A DNA stretch of 8,517 bases from UBA4742 sp002403895 (GTDB lineage: Bacteria > Actinomycetota > Acidimicrobiia > Acidimicrobiales > Acidimicrobilacustridaceae), in NCBI GenBank assembly GCA_036823295.1, contig DAISGD010000090.1, forward strand, positions 1-8,517. The letters are read 5' to 3'. The position numbers and the translations under genes were made by a program. Below, one piece after another: positions 1 through 5,902 of this stretch. How positions within the stretch are numbered: position 1 is the stretch's first letter; each line of letters begins with the position of its first letter. A model generated the notes under the pieces. The model was not told the DNA's origin. It saw only the letters and a program-made list of their open reading frames with translations, and did not search any database.

Positions 1-190
1 CCACCACGAGCGCAGTGAAGATGGCGCTAAGAGAACGACGATCGCCTGATCGCCGGTTAGGTGGGCAGGCGAGCCCCCACGAGAAGGTCACGCCTTCGTG
101 GTTCGTGCGGGTGCCGCGAGGCCAGGCACCCATCCACCAGGACGTCGACGTCCACGCGGCCGCGATCGTCGGTAGCGCGCGCGTCCATGG

Positions 191-320
191 CTATCGCTTC
201 GGTCGCCGATCGCGAGCGGATCGCTTGGCGTTCTCCTCGACGAGGCAGATGCCGAGACCGCCGTCGCCAACGGCTACGAGTTGCTGCCAGGTCAGACCGC
301 TCCGCACGCTCGCCGGCCGC
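191..320 (-). other. Unidentified coding-like segment beyond the broken monooxygenase
   Basis: Bases 1-320 contain no gene I can identify. On the minus strand, one frame shifted by +1 from the truncated monooxygenase runs to a TAG at 193-191. It reads roughly GLTWQQLVAVGDGG followed by LGICLVEENAKR, and most of its codons end in G or C. This resembles the tail of a real protein more than random sequence, but I do not recognise the family. It does not resemble the continuation of a flavin monooxygenase, so it may be foreign sequence joined at about 320-325. Bases 1-190 show only short ORFs, including one of 43 codons at 188-57 on the minus strand without a visible ribosome-binding site. I attach no function to any of them. 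Confidence 0.2.
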
Positions 321-698
321 TCAACGGCCCGACGCGGTGCTGAGCTCCCACCGGCCGTCGACGAACTCGCAGCGGGTCACCGCATCGCCGAAGCGGACCC
401 GGTCGACCACGCCGTTGTCGTCAGCCACCCGTTCGAAGTAAGCCTGGATCTCGGAGCCAGGAGCGAAGCGGTGGCTCCACTCCGAGCTGAGGGCGAACGA
501 GTACGAGTAGAGGTGCGAGGGCACGTCGCACGACAGGCCGGGGTAGGTGTTCTCCCGCCAGGTGCCGCCGACGCGGTCGGCCTTCTCGTAGACGGTGACG
601 TCGGTGATCCCGGCCTCCGCCAACTTGATGACGCTGAGGATGCCGGCCATTCCCGCCCCGATGACCGCACATCGCAGCGGCCGCTCCTCGTGGTTCAC
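321..698 (-). pseudogene. Truncated flavin-containing monooxygenase (N-terminal FAD-binding part only)
   Basis: This is the N-terminal quarter of a class B flavoprotein monooxygenase (FMO or Baeyer-Villiger type), a cytosolic enzyme that uses FAD and NADPH to oxygenate ketones or heteroatoms. The 125 residues include the FAD Rossmann motif GAGMAG at 14-19, an acidic strand end at VYEKA (36-40), GGTW at 44-47 and the typical YPGLSCDVPSHLYSYSF stretch at 52-68. Intact relatives are about 480-550 residues, so the NADPH-binding motif, the FMO fingerprint and most of the substrate pocket are missing. A TGA follows directly after ELSTASGR, where relatives continue toward an ATG-containing strand. 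The start is the GTG at 698, whose GTGA overlaps the stop of the upstream protease gene, which suggests translational coupling. The product is almost certainly inactive. A chimeric assembly join near 321 is the main alternative to a genuine pseudogene. Confidence 0.8.
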
Positions 699-1846
699 GA
701 CCGCGAGTCCATCACACCGGGCCCGCTCAGTGTCCCGACGTCGAGGGCGCGGACGAGATCGGCGTTGGAGATGATCCCGACCAGTCGGCCCTGCCCGTCG
801 AGGACCAGGGCCCGGCGTGAACCGGTCGCCCGGATCCGCTCGAGCACCGTCACGCCGAGGTCGTCGCCCAGCACCACGGGCACCTTGGCGAGGGGAACGG
901 CGATGTCGTCCACGGTGGCGAGCGCCCGACGTTCGGGGGGTAGGTGACGGACGTCTTCCAGCGTGACCAGCCCGGTCGGCGCGCCCGCGTCGTCGACCAC
1001 CGGGAAGGCCGAGTGCCGGTGGCCGAGGATGTAGTCGTGGACGAGCGCGTCGACCGTGAGCGACGCGGGCACGGTCACCGGTGGGGTCGACATGAGCTGG
1101 TCGGCCCGCACGGAGCCGAGGGCGCCCTGCTCGGCAGCCATGGTGGCCTCGGCCCGTCCGGCGTTGTCGAGGAACCAACCGATCAACACGAGCCAGAGCC
1201 CGGCGACCACCAGGCCACTGAATGCCTCGAGCAGGCCGAGGCCGATGAGGACCCAGGCCAGCACGTGGCTCACTCGAGCGGCCACCCGGGTGGCGGCCAG
1301 GCGATCAGCGTTGCGCTGCCAAACCAGGGCCCGCAGCACCCGGCCGCCGTCGAGAGGGTACGCCGGCAGCAGGTTGAACACCGCCAGGATGAAGTTGATC
1401 AGCGACAGCCAGGCCAGCGACCCGACGACGAGCTCGGGCAGGGCGAGCCCGCTGGCCACGGCGGCCAGGGCGAAGAACACGACGGCCAATCCGAAGCTGG
1501 TGAGGGGGCCGACGATGGCAATGCGGAACTCGGCCCCGGCGGAGGACGGCTCGCCCTCGAGCTTGGAGACCCCGCCGAGCAGCCACAGGGTGATCCCGCC
1601 GATCTGCACCCCGTTGCGGCGGCCGACCAGCGCGTGGGCCAGCTCGTGGGTGAGCAGCGAGGCGAAGAACACCAGCGCTCCCGCCACGGCGGTGACCCAG
1701 TAGGCGACGCCGGACTGCCCGGGGACGATCTCGGGCAGGGCGGAGGCCGCCAAGGTCCAGGCGATCAGGGCGGCAATGACCAGGACGCTCCAGTTCACGC
1801 CGACCGGGATGCCGAAGATGCGCCCGAGGCGGATGCTCTCGTGCAT
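695..1846 (-). CDS. M50 site-2-type intramembrane metalloprotease with tandem CBS domains
   Basis: This is a zinc intramembrane protease of 383 residues from the S2P/SpoIVFB family, in the subgroup carrying C-terminal CBS domains (similar in architecture to mycobacterial Rv2625c). Such proteases cut membrane-bound regulators within the bilayer; the substrate here is unknown. The zinc-binding HELAH lies at 67-71 in a membrane helix, and the third ligand is D166 in PAYPLDGGRVLRA (161-173). Hydrophobic segments occur at about 20-38, 48-66, 109-133, 140-160 and 195-225. Two CBS domains follow at roughly 247-305 and 310-370; these domains commonly bind adenine nucleotides, so they may gate activity. 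All catalytic residues are present and the length is normal. The ATG at 1846 gives the conserved N-terminus IFGIPVGVNWS. There is no ribosome-binding site at a proper distance, but a -10-like box 7 bp upstream suggests a leaderless mRNA. The gene overlaps the broken monooxygenase by GTGA. Confidence 0.92.
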   Translation of the reverse strand: MHESIRLGRIFGIPVGVNWSVLVIAALIAWTLAASALPEIVPGQSGVAYWVTAVAGALVFFASLLTHELAHALVGRRNGVQIGGITLWLLGGVSKLEGEPSSAGAEFRIAIVGPLTSFGLAVVFFALAAVASGLALPELVVGSLAWLSLINFILAVFNLLPAYPLDGGRVLRALVWQRNADRLAATRVAARVSHVLAWVLIGLGLLEAFSGLVVAGLWLVLIGWFLDNAGRAEATMAAEQGALGSVRADQLMSTPPVTVPASLTVDALVHDYILGHRHSAFPVVDDAGAPTGLVTLEDVRHLPPERRALATVDDIAVPLAKVPVVLGDDLGVTVLERIRATGSRRALVLDGQGRLVGIISNADLVRALDVGTLSGPGVMDSRS

Positions 1847-1853
1847 GGTGGAA

Positions 1854-1896
1854 GCGTAAGGCTCCGGACCCGTCGGAAGATCGGGACCTTGGACCC
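1854..1896 (-). promoter_or_regulatory. Putative leaderless promoter with a DosR-like box for the protease gene
   Basis: In the 75-bp gap upstream of the protease gene, the minus strand carries TACGCT at 1859-1854. This fits the actinobacterial -10 pattern TANNNT and ends 7 bp before the ATG, as expected for a leaderless transcript starting at about 1846. Further upstream, 1883-1896 reads GGGACCTTGGACCC on the plus strand. This is an imperfect inverted repeat, one base off the GGGAC-N4-GTCCC core known for DosR/DevR sites. Its centre lies about 43.5 bp before the proposed transcription start, a usual place for an activator. In Mycobacterium tuberculosis the similar protease-CBS gene Rv2625c belongs to the DosR regulon. 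Sequence and spacing are observed; DosR control is inferred. Confidence 0.45.
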
Positions 1897-1921
1897 TTTC
1901 CGCGACGTCGTCCTCGCCGCC

Positions 1922-3295
1922 TCAGACCCACTTGCCGGGGTTGAGGATGTTGTCAGGGTCGATGGCCTGCTTCACCCGGCGGGTCAGGTCCATGACCTCG
2001 TCGCCGAGTTGGCTCACCAGGAGGTGGGCCTTCAGCGTGCCGATGCCGTGCTCGCCGGTGATGGTGCCGTCCAACGCCAGGGCCGCCTCCATCACCGCGT
2101 CGAACGCCTCGTCCGCCCGGGCGGTGGCGTCGGGGTCGGCCGCGTCGTAGGTGACGAGGGGGTGGAAGTTGCCGTCGCCGGCGTGGCCGATCACCGGGAT
2201 GGCGGTGCCATAGCGCTCGGCCACCGCCTCCACCGCGGCCAGCAACTCGGGGATGCGGGGCAGGGGCACGCCGACGTCTTCGATCATCACCGTCCCCAGC
2301 CGTTCGGCGCACGGGATGGCCATGCGCCGGGCGCCCATGAGCAACTCGCCCTCGTCGCGATCGTCGGTGCGGGCCACGTAGGCGGCGCCGGCTCCCTCGC
2401 AGGCAGCCACGATGCGGTCCGCTTCGTCGCCGGCTGCATCGGTCTGGGCCAGCAGGAGGGCCGCCGCCTCCGGGTCGAGGCCCATGGGCCGCACCCGCTC
2501 GACGGCCGCGATGGCGGCGCGGTCCATCAGCTCGAGCGCGGCGGGCCGAACCTCGGCCATGATGCGGGTGACGGCCCCGCCGGCGTCCACCAACGAGGGG
2601 AAGGTGGCCACCACGGTCGATGCCGGCGGCGGCGCGGGGCGCAACCGCACGACCGCCTCGGTGATGATGCCGAGCGTGCCCTCCGAGCCGACGAAGAGCC
2701 GCTTGAGGTCGTAGCCGGCGACGTCTTTGATGGTGCGACCGCCCAACCGCAGGGCCCGGCCGTCGGCCAGCACCACCTCGATGCCGAGGACGTAGTCGGT
2801 CGTCACCCCGTACTTCACGCAGCACAGCCCGCCGGCGTTGGTGGCCAGGTTGCCGCCGATCGAGCAGATCTCGAACGACGACGGATCGGGCGGGTACCAG
2901 AGCCCGTGGGCGGCGGCCGCCTCCTTCAGCTCGGCGTTGCGGATGCCGGGCCCCGCCGTCGCCACCATGGCCGCCGGATCGATCGACAGCGATCGCATGC
3001 GCTCGGTGGACAACACGATGCACCCGTCGATGGCCGCCGACCCGCCCGAGAGCCCGGTGCCGAGACCGCGGGGCACCACCGGCACCCCGAAGCGCGACGC
3101 CACCCGCAACACGGCCTGGACATCGGCGGTGTGGCGGGCGCGCACCAGCGCCCCGGCCCGGCCCGGCACCACCGACATGGCCCGATCGTTGCTGTAGGCG
3201 GCCACGACGTCGGGATCGACCACCAGCGGCCCCTCCCCCAACTCGGCCAGCAGCGCGGCCCGGACGTCGTCGTGATCGGCATCGGGCCCCGGCAT
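1922..3295 (-). CDS. FAD-linked 2-hydroxyacid oxidase/dehydrogenase, GlcD type
   Basis: This 457-residue flavoprotein belongs to the family of glycolate oxidase subunit GlcD and D-lactate dehydrogenase (FAD-binding type 4 plus FAD-oxidase C domain). These cytosolic or membrane-associated enzymes oxidise a D-2-hydroxyacid to the 2-oxoacid. The FAD-binding domain covers about 38-215, with PRGLGTGLSGGS at 75-86, GGNLATNAGG at 147-156 and GSEGTLGIITE at 203-213. The C-terminal domain covers about 217-456, with GHAGDGNFH at 370-378 (metal/substrate His), GEHGIG at 414-419 and the closing NPGK at 452-455. The length is normal and no key residue is missing. No iron-sulfur partner (GlcF) or GlcE gene is in the window, so it may act alone or with a distant partner, and the substrate cannot be fixed. 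It lies 36 bp downstream of the exporter stop, probably in one operon. Confidence 0.9.
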   Translation of the reverse strand: MPGPDADHDDVRAALLAELGEGPLVVDPDVVAAYSNDRAMSVVPGRAGALVRARHTADVQAVLRVASRFGVPVVPRGLGTGLSGGSAAIDGCIVLSTERMRSLSIDPAAMVATAGPGIRNAELKEAAAAHGLWYPPDPSSFEICSIGGNLATNAGGLCCVKYGVTTDYVLGIEVVLADGRALRLGGRTIKDVAGYDLKRLFVGSEGTLGIITEAVVRLRPAPPPASTVVATFPSLVDAGGAVTRIMAEVRPAALELMDRAAIAAVERVRPMGLDPEAAALLLAQTDAAGDEADRIVAACEGAGAAYVARTDDRDEGELLMGARRMAIPCAERLGTVMIEDVGVPLPRIPELLAAVEAVAERYGTAIPVIGHAGDGNFHPLVTYDAADPDATARADEAFDAVMEAALALDGTITGEHGIGTLKAHLLVSQLGDEVMDLTRRVKQAIDPDNILNPGKWV

Positions 3296-3303
3296 GGCCC
3301 CAT

Positions 3304-3309
3304 CCTCTC
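3304..3309 (-). promoter_or_regulatory. Ribosome-binding site of the FAD oxidase gene
   Basis: GAGAGG on the minus strand lies 8 bases before the ATG at 3295-3293. It decides between this ATG and a second ATG (3303-3301) in another frame that sits only two bases from the site. It is one of the few clear Shine-Dalgarno sequences in the window, fitting an internal operon gene rather than a leaderless first gene. Confidence 0.6.
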
Positions 3310-3331
3310 GCCTGGAGGCCCCGCGTGCCCG

Positions 3332-5059
3332 CTACTGCGTGGCGATCGACTCCGCCATCAGCTCCGACTCCTCGATGGCCAGCCTGACCTCGTCGTCGAC
3401 CGGGGCGGCCTGGCGGCTACCACGGGGCCCCACCTGGGGGATGAGGAACGACAGGACGGCGCCGATGGTGACCACCACGGTGGCGAAGATGAGCGGGGCC
3501 CGCGCCCCGGTGAACACAGCCCGGTCGATGGCGTCGCGCAGGGTGGCCAGGTCGTGCGACGACAGGCTGGACACGGGAGCGAAGTTCACGCCGTTGGCCC
3601 GGATCTGGGCGGTGGCGGCGCGGCGCAGATCAGGCGACAGCGCCGTGGCCCGGCCGACGGCGTCGACCGCGTTGCGGATGGTCTCGAGGCTGAGCAGCGA
3701 GCTGATGATGGCGATGCCGAGGGCGGCGCCGATCATGCGCACCGTGGTGTTGGCCCCGCTGATGGCCCCCGACCGTTCGGGCGCCACGTCGGAGAGGATC
3801 ACGTTGTTGAGCTGCGACCCGGCGAAGCCGATGCCGATGCCGAACAGGGCGAAGCCGGGCAGCAGCGCCACGAAGGTGAGCGAAGGCGAGATGACGACGG
3901 CGATGGCCGCCAACCCGGTGGCCTCGATGATGAGGCCGGCTCGCACGACGTTGGTGGTGCCGATGCGCCGGGTCAGCCAGTTGCCGAGTTGGGAGCCGGC
4001 CACGATGGCGACGCCCGAGGGCACCAGCCACAGGCCGGTGTCGACGGCAGAGAGATGATGGCCGTCCTGGAGCACGACCGACATCACGAACAGGAACGCC
4101 ACCTGCCCCATGGCCAGCACCATCAAGGTGAGGACCCCGTAGCGGAACCGCGGCCGCTGGAGGTTGCTGAACTCGAACAGCGGGTCGGTGCCGGCGCGCT
4201 CCTTGGCCCGTTGCACCCGGTAGAAGGCGAACAGCAGCCCCGCCGACAAGGCGAAGGCCACGGGCACCACGGAGAGCGGCATGGTGCGGGGCCAGACGTC
4301 CGCCCCGGCGATCTCGAGGGCCTTCAACGCATGGGCCCAGCCGTAGGTGCCGCCTTCGCTGATGCCGAACACCAAGAGGAACATGCCCGACGAGATGAGC
4401 AGCGCCCCGGGCACGTCGAGCCGCTCGCGCCGGGCCGACACCGCGCTGCGGCGCATGAAGATGAGCGCGCCGGCGATAGCGAAGGGAGCGACGATGACGT
4501 TGATGCGAAACGCCCAACGCCAGGAGTAGTTGGTGGTGAGGAACCCGCCGAGCAACGGGCCGAACGCGACCGCCGCTCCCATCACCGCCCCCCAGGTGGC
4601 GAAGGCGGTGGCCCGCTCGCGCCCCACGAACGTGCTCGACATGATGCCCATGGTCGCCGGCAACATGAGCGAGGCGCCGATGCCCTCGATGATCGCCTCG
4701 CCGATGACCAGCACGACCACGCCCGTCGACACCGAGGCGATGAGCGAGCCGATGCCGAAGAGGGCCGCCCCGATGATGAACATGCGCCGGGCGCCGAAGA
4801 TGTCGCCCAGGCGACCGCCGATGATGAGCAGCGCGGCGAAGGTGAGGCTGTAGCCGGTCACGACCCACTGCAGGCTGGGCAGCGTGGTGTGGAACTCGCG
4901 CAGGATCGTCGGGATGGCGACGTTCAGCACCGTGCTGTCGAGGGCGGCGATCAGCACCGCGATCAACAGGATGGTCAGGGTGATCCAGCGGCGCGGGTCA
5001 GCGGTGCCGTCGGGCTCGGCACCGGTGTCGATCGGCGGCGGCGATTCGTCCGCTATCAT
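3332..5059 (-). CDS. DHA2-family MFS multidrug exporter (EmrB/QacA type, 14 TM)
   Basis: This is a 575-residue inner-membrane drug:H+ antiporter of the 14-segment DHA2 family. Helix 1 carries LDSTVLNVAIPTI (40-52), with the membrane Asp at 41. Motif A is GGRLGDIFGARR at 81-92. The antiporter motif C region is GAVMGAAVAFGPLLGG at 157-172, followed by the typical WRWAFRINV at 180-188. Hydrophobic segments continue to about 540, after a large loop at 460-515 that is usual before the last helix in this family. The C-terminus (541-575) is a hydrophilic, acidic cytoplasmic tail. The ATG at 5059 is the only sensible start, because the next in-frame Met (93) lies after motif A. It lies inside the palindrome shared with the divergent TetR gene, leaving no room for a ribosome-binding site, so the mRNA is probably leaderless. 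Control by the neighbouring TetR is inferred. The exported compound cannot be told from sequence. Confidence 0.93.
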   Translation of the reverse strand: MIADESPPPIDTGAEPDGTADPRRWITLTILLIAVLIAALDSTVLNVAIPTILREFHTTLPSLQWVVTGYSLTFAALLIIGGRLGDIFGARRMFIIGAALFGIGSLIASVSTGVVVLVIGEAIIEGIGASLMLPATMGIMSSTFVGRERATAFATWGAVMGAAVAFGPLLGGFLTTNYSWRWAFRINVIVAPFAIAGALIFMRRSAVSARRERLDVPGALLISSGMFLLVFGISEGGTYGWAHALKALEIAGADVWPRTMPLSVVPVAFALSAGLLFAFYRVQRAKERAGTDPLFEFSNLQRPRFRYGVLTLMVLAMGQVAFLFVMSVVLQDGHHLSAVDTGLWLVPSGVAIVAGSQLGNWLTRRIGTTNVVRAGLIIEATGLAAIAVVISPSLTFVALLPGFALFGIGIGFAGSQLNNVILSDVAPERSGAISGANTTVRMIGAALGIAIISSLLSLETIRNAVDAVGRATALSPDLRRAATAQIRANGVNFAPVSSLSSHDLATLRDAIDRAVFTGARAPLIFATVVVTIGAVLSFLIPQVGPRGSRQAAPVDDEVRLAIEESELMAESIATQ

Positions 5060-5076
5060 CCAGTTGGATGATAGCG
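5051..5076. promoter_or_regulatory. 26-bp palindromic operator covering both divergent start codons
   Basis: Two perfect 12-bp arms, CGCTATCATCCA and TGGATGATAGCG, flank a 2-bp centre (GT). The palindrome contains the ATG of the exporter (5059-5057, minus) and the ATG of the TetR gene (5068-5070, plus). It also encodes the first three codons of both, ATG ATA GCG. Its size and symmetry suit a TetR dimer or pair of dimers. A protein bound here would block both transcription starts at once, giving repression of the exporter and autorepression of the regulator. The palindrome is seen directly; binding by this TetR is inferred from position. Confidence 0.8.
5054..5073. promoter_or_regulatory. Overlapping divergent -10 boxes for two leaderless transcripts
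   Basis: TATCAT at 5054-5059 on the plus strand ends 8 bp before the TetR ATG. By symmetry TATCAT at 5073-5068 on the minus strand ends 8 bp before the exporter ATG. Both fit TANNNT, and the spacing would start transcription at or within two bases of each ATG. The last three bases of each box are the complement of the other gene's start codon. A possible -35 for the exporter is TTGCGG at 5097-5092 (minus, 18-bp spacer); the TetR side has no clear -35. Neither gene has a Shine-Dalgarno sequence. The start sites are inferred. Confidence 0.5.
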
Positions 5077-5685
5077 ATTCGCGAGCGGAACCCGCAACGG
5101 AGCCGGGAGCGGTTCCTGGCCGCCGCCCTGTCCGAGTTCGCCGCCAAGGGCTTCGCCGGGGCGCGGGTCGAGTCCATCGCCCGGCGCGCCGGGCTCAACA
5201 AGCAGCTCATCTCCCACCACTTCGGGGGCAAGCTCGGCCTGTACCGGGCGGTGATGAATCGCCGCCGCAACGCCGGGGGCGGCGAGATCTCGGTCGAGCC
5301 CGGGCCGATGCCCGACTCGCTCGGCGGCTTCTACGACCTGGCCCGCGCTGATCCCGAGTGGATCCGGGTGCTGCTGTGGGAGACGCTCGAGCGCGGTGAG
5401 ATCGGCGACGACATCGGGGCCGGCGCCGAGCCGGCGACCGGGCTCGAAGACCGGGTGGCCCGCTATCGCGACCGGGTGAGCTGGATCGCCGCCGAGCAGG
5501 CCGCCGGGCGCCTACCGGACGATCTCGATCCCCACCTGCTGTTCCTGTCGCTGATGGGCGCCGCCCTCTATCCGCTGCTGCTGCCCCGCGTGGCCGAGCT
5601 GGTGTGCGACGAGGACCCCCGGACCGACGCCTTCGCCCGGCGCTATCGCGATCATCTTCGTCGCTTCGCCGCCCACCTGCGGTAG
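5068..5685 (+). CDS. TetR/AcrR-family transcriptional repressor
   Basis: This is a 205-residue cytosolic DNA-binding regulator. The TetR_N domain spans about 9-60: helix 1 ERFLAAALSEFAAKGF (14-29), then ARVESIARRAGLNKQLISHHFGGKLGLYRAV (32-62), in which the recognition helix and the conserved HHFGGK/LY signature of the family stand out. The remaining part (about 80-205) is the variable helical ligand-binding and dimerisation domain, with a strongly hydrophobic helix at 157-175. Length is normal and the gene is intact. The ATG at 5068 is favoured because the next in-frame Met (63) would remove the DNA-binding domain. Divergent arrangement with a DHA2 exporter, and a palindrome across both starts, make it the likely repressor of that exporter and of itself, released by an exported toxic compound. 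The ligand is unknown. Confidence 0.92.
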   Translation: MIAIRERNPQRSRERFLAAALSEFAAKGFAGARVESIARRAGLNKQLISHHFGGKLGLYRAVMNRRRNAGGGEISVEPGPMPDSLGGFYDLARADPEWIRVLLWETLERGEIGDDIGAGAEPATGLEDRVARYRDRVSWIAAEQAAGRLPDDLDPHLLFLSLMGAALYPLLLPRVAELVCDEDPRTDAFARRYRDHLRRFAAHLR

Positions 5686-5690
5686 GCGGA

Positions 5691-5898
5691 CCCGTTCCCA
5701 AAGATGCGCAGACGTTGCTGCAGGGCGCCTGCCCGGTGATCGGGAGCTACGGCGGCAAGGACCTCTCGTTGCGGCGCGCCCCGGTCCGCCTCGACCAAGC
5801 GCTGGCGGCCAACCACGTCTGCTCGCCGGCGCATCATCGCCTTCTTCGACGAGCACCTCGAGTCGGGAAACCCGGGAGACCGCGTCAGTCCGACGTAA
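5691..5898 (+). pseudogene. Dienelactone hydrolase family remnant with internal deletion and frameshift
   Basis: Directly after the TetR stop, the plus strand encodes pieces of a dienelactone hydrolase, an alpha/beta hydrolase that opens dienelactones in chloroaromatic degradation and in related, less defined reactions. Piece one (5691-5819) reads PVPKDAQTLLQ then GACPVIGSYGGKDLSLRR, matching the strand with the catalytic Asp (GGKD). Piece two (5821-5898), in another frame, reads ARRRIIAFFDEHLESGN and ends at TAA. In intact relatives these are separated by roughly 40-55 residues that include the catalytic His; here they abut at base 5820. About 150 N-terminal residues with the nucleophile are also absent. 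It ends four bases before the convergent cyclase gene. Assignment rests on remembered family motifs; the product cannot be functional. Confidence 0.7.
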
Positions 5899-5902
5899 GA
5901 CA

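Noticed and set aside
1866..1869. GGAG upstream of the protease ATG as a ribosome-binding site
   Set aside because: It lies about 19 bases before the ATG with a 7-bp -10-to-ATG spacing in between, so it is too far away and probably not transcribed.
944..5071. A stop-free plus-strand frame of about 1375 codons, antisense to three genes
   Set aside because: Its translation is a monotonous mix of Gly, His, Asp, Gln, Arg and Ala with no domain. It mirrors the GC-rich codon use of the protease, oxidase and exporter genes on the other strand, all of which have clear motifs.
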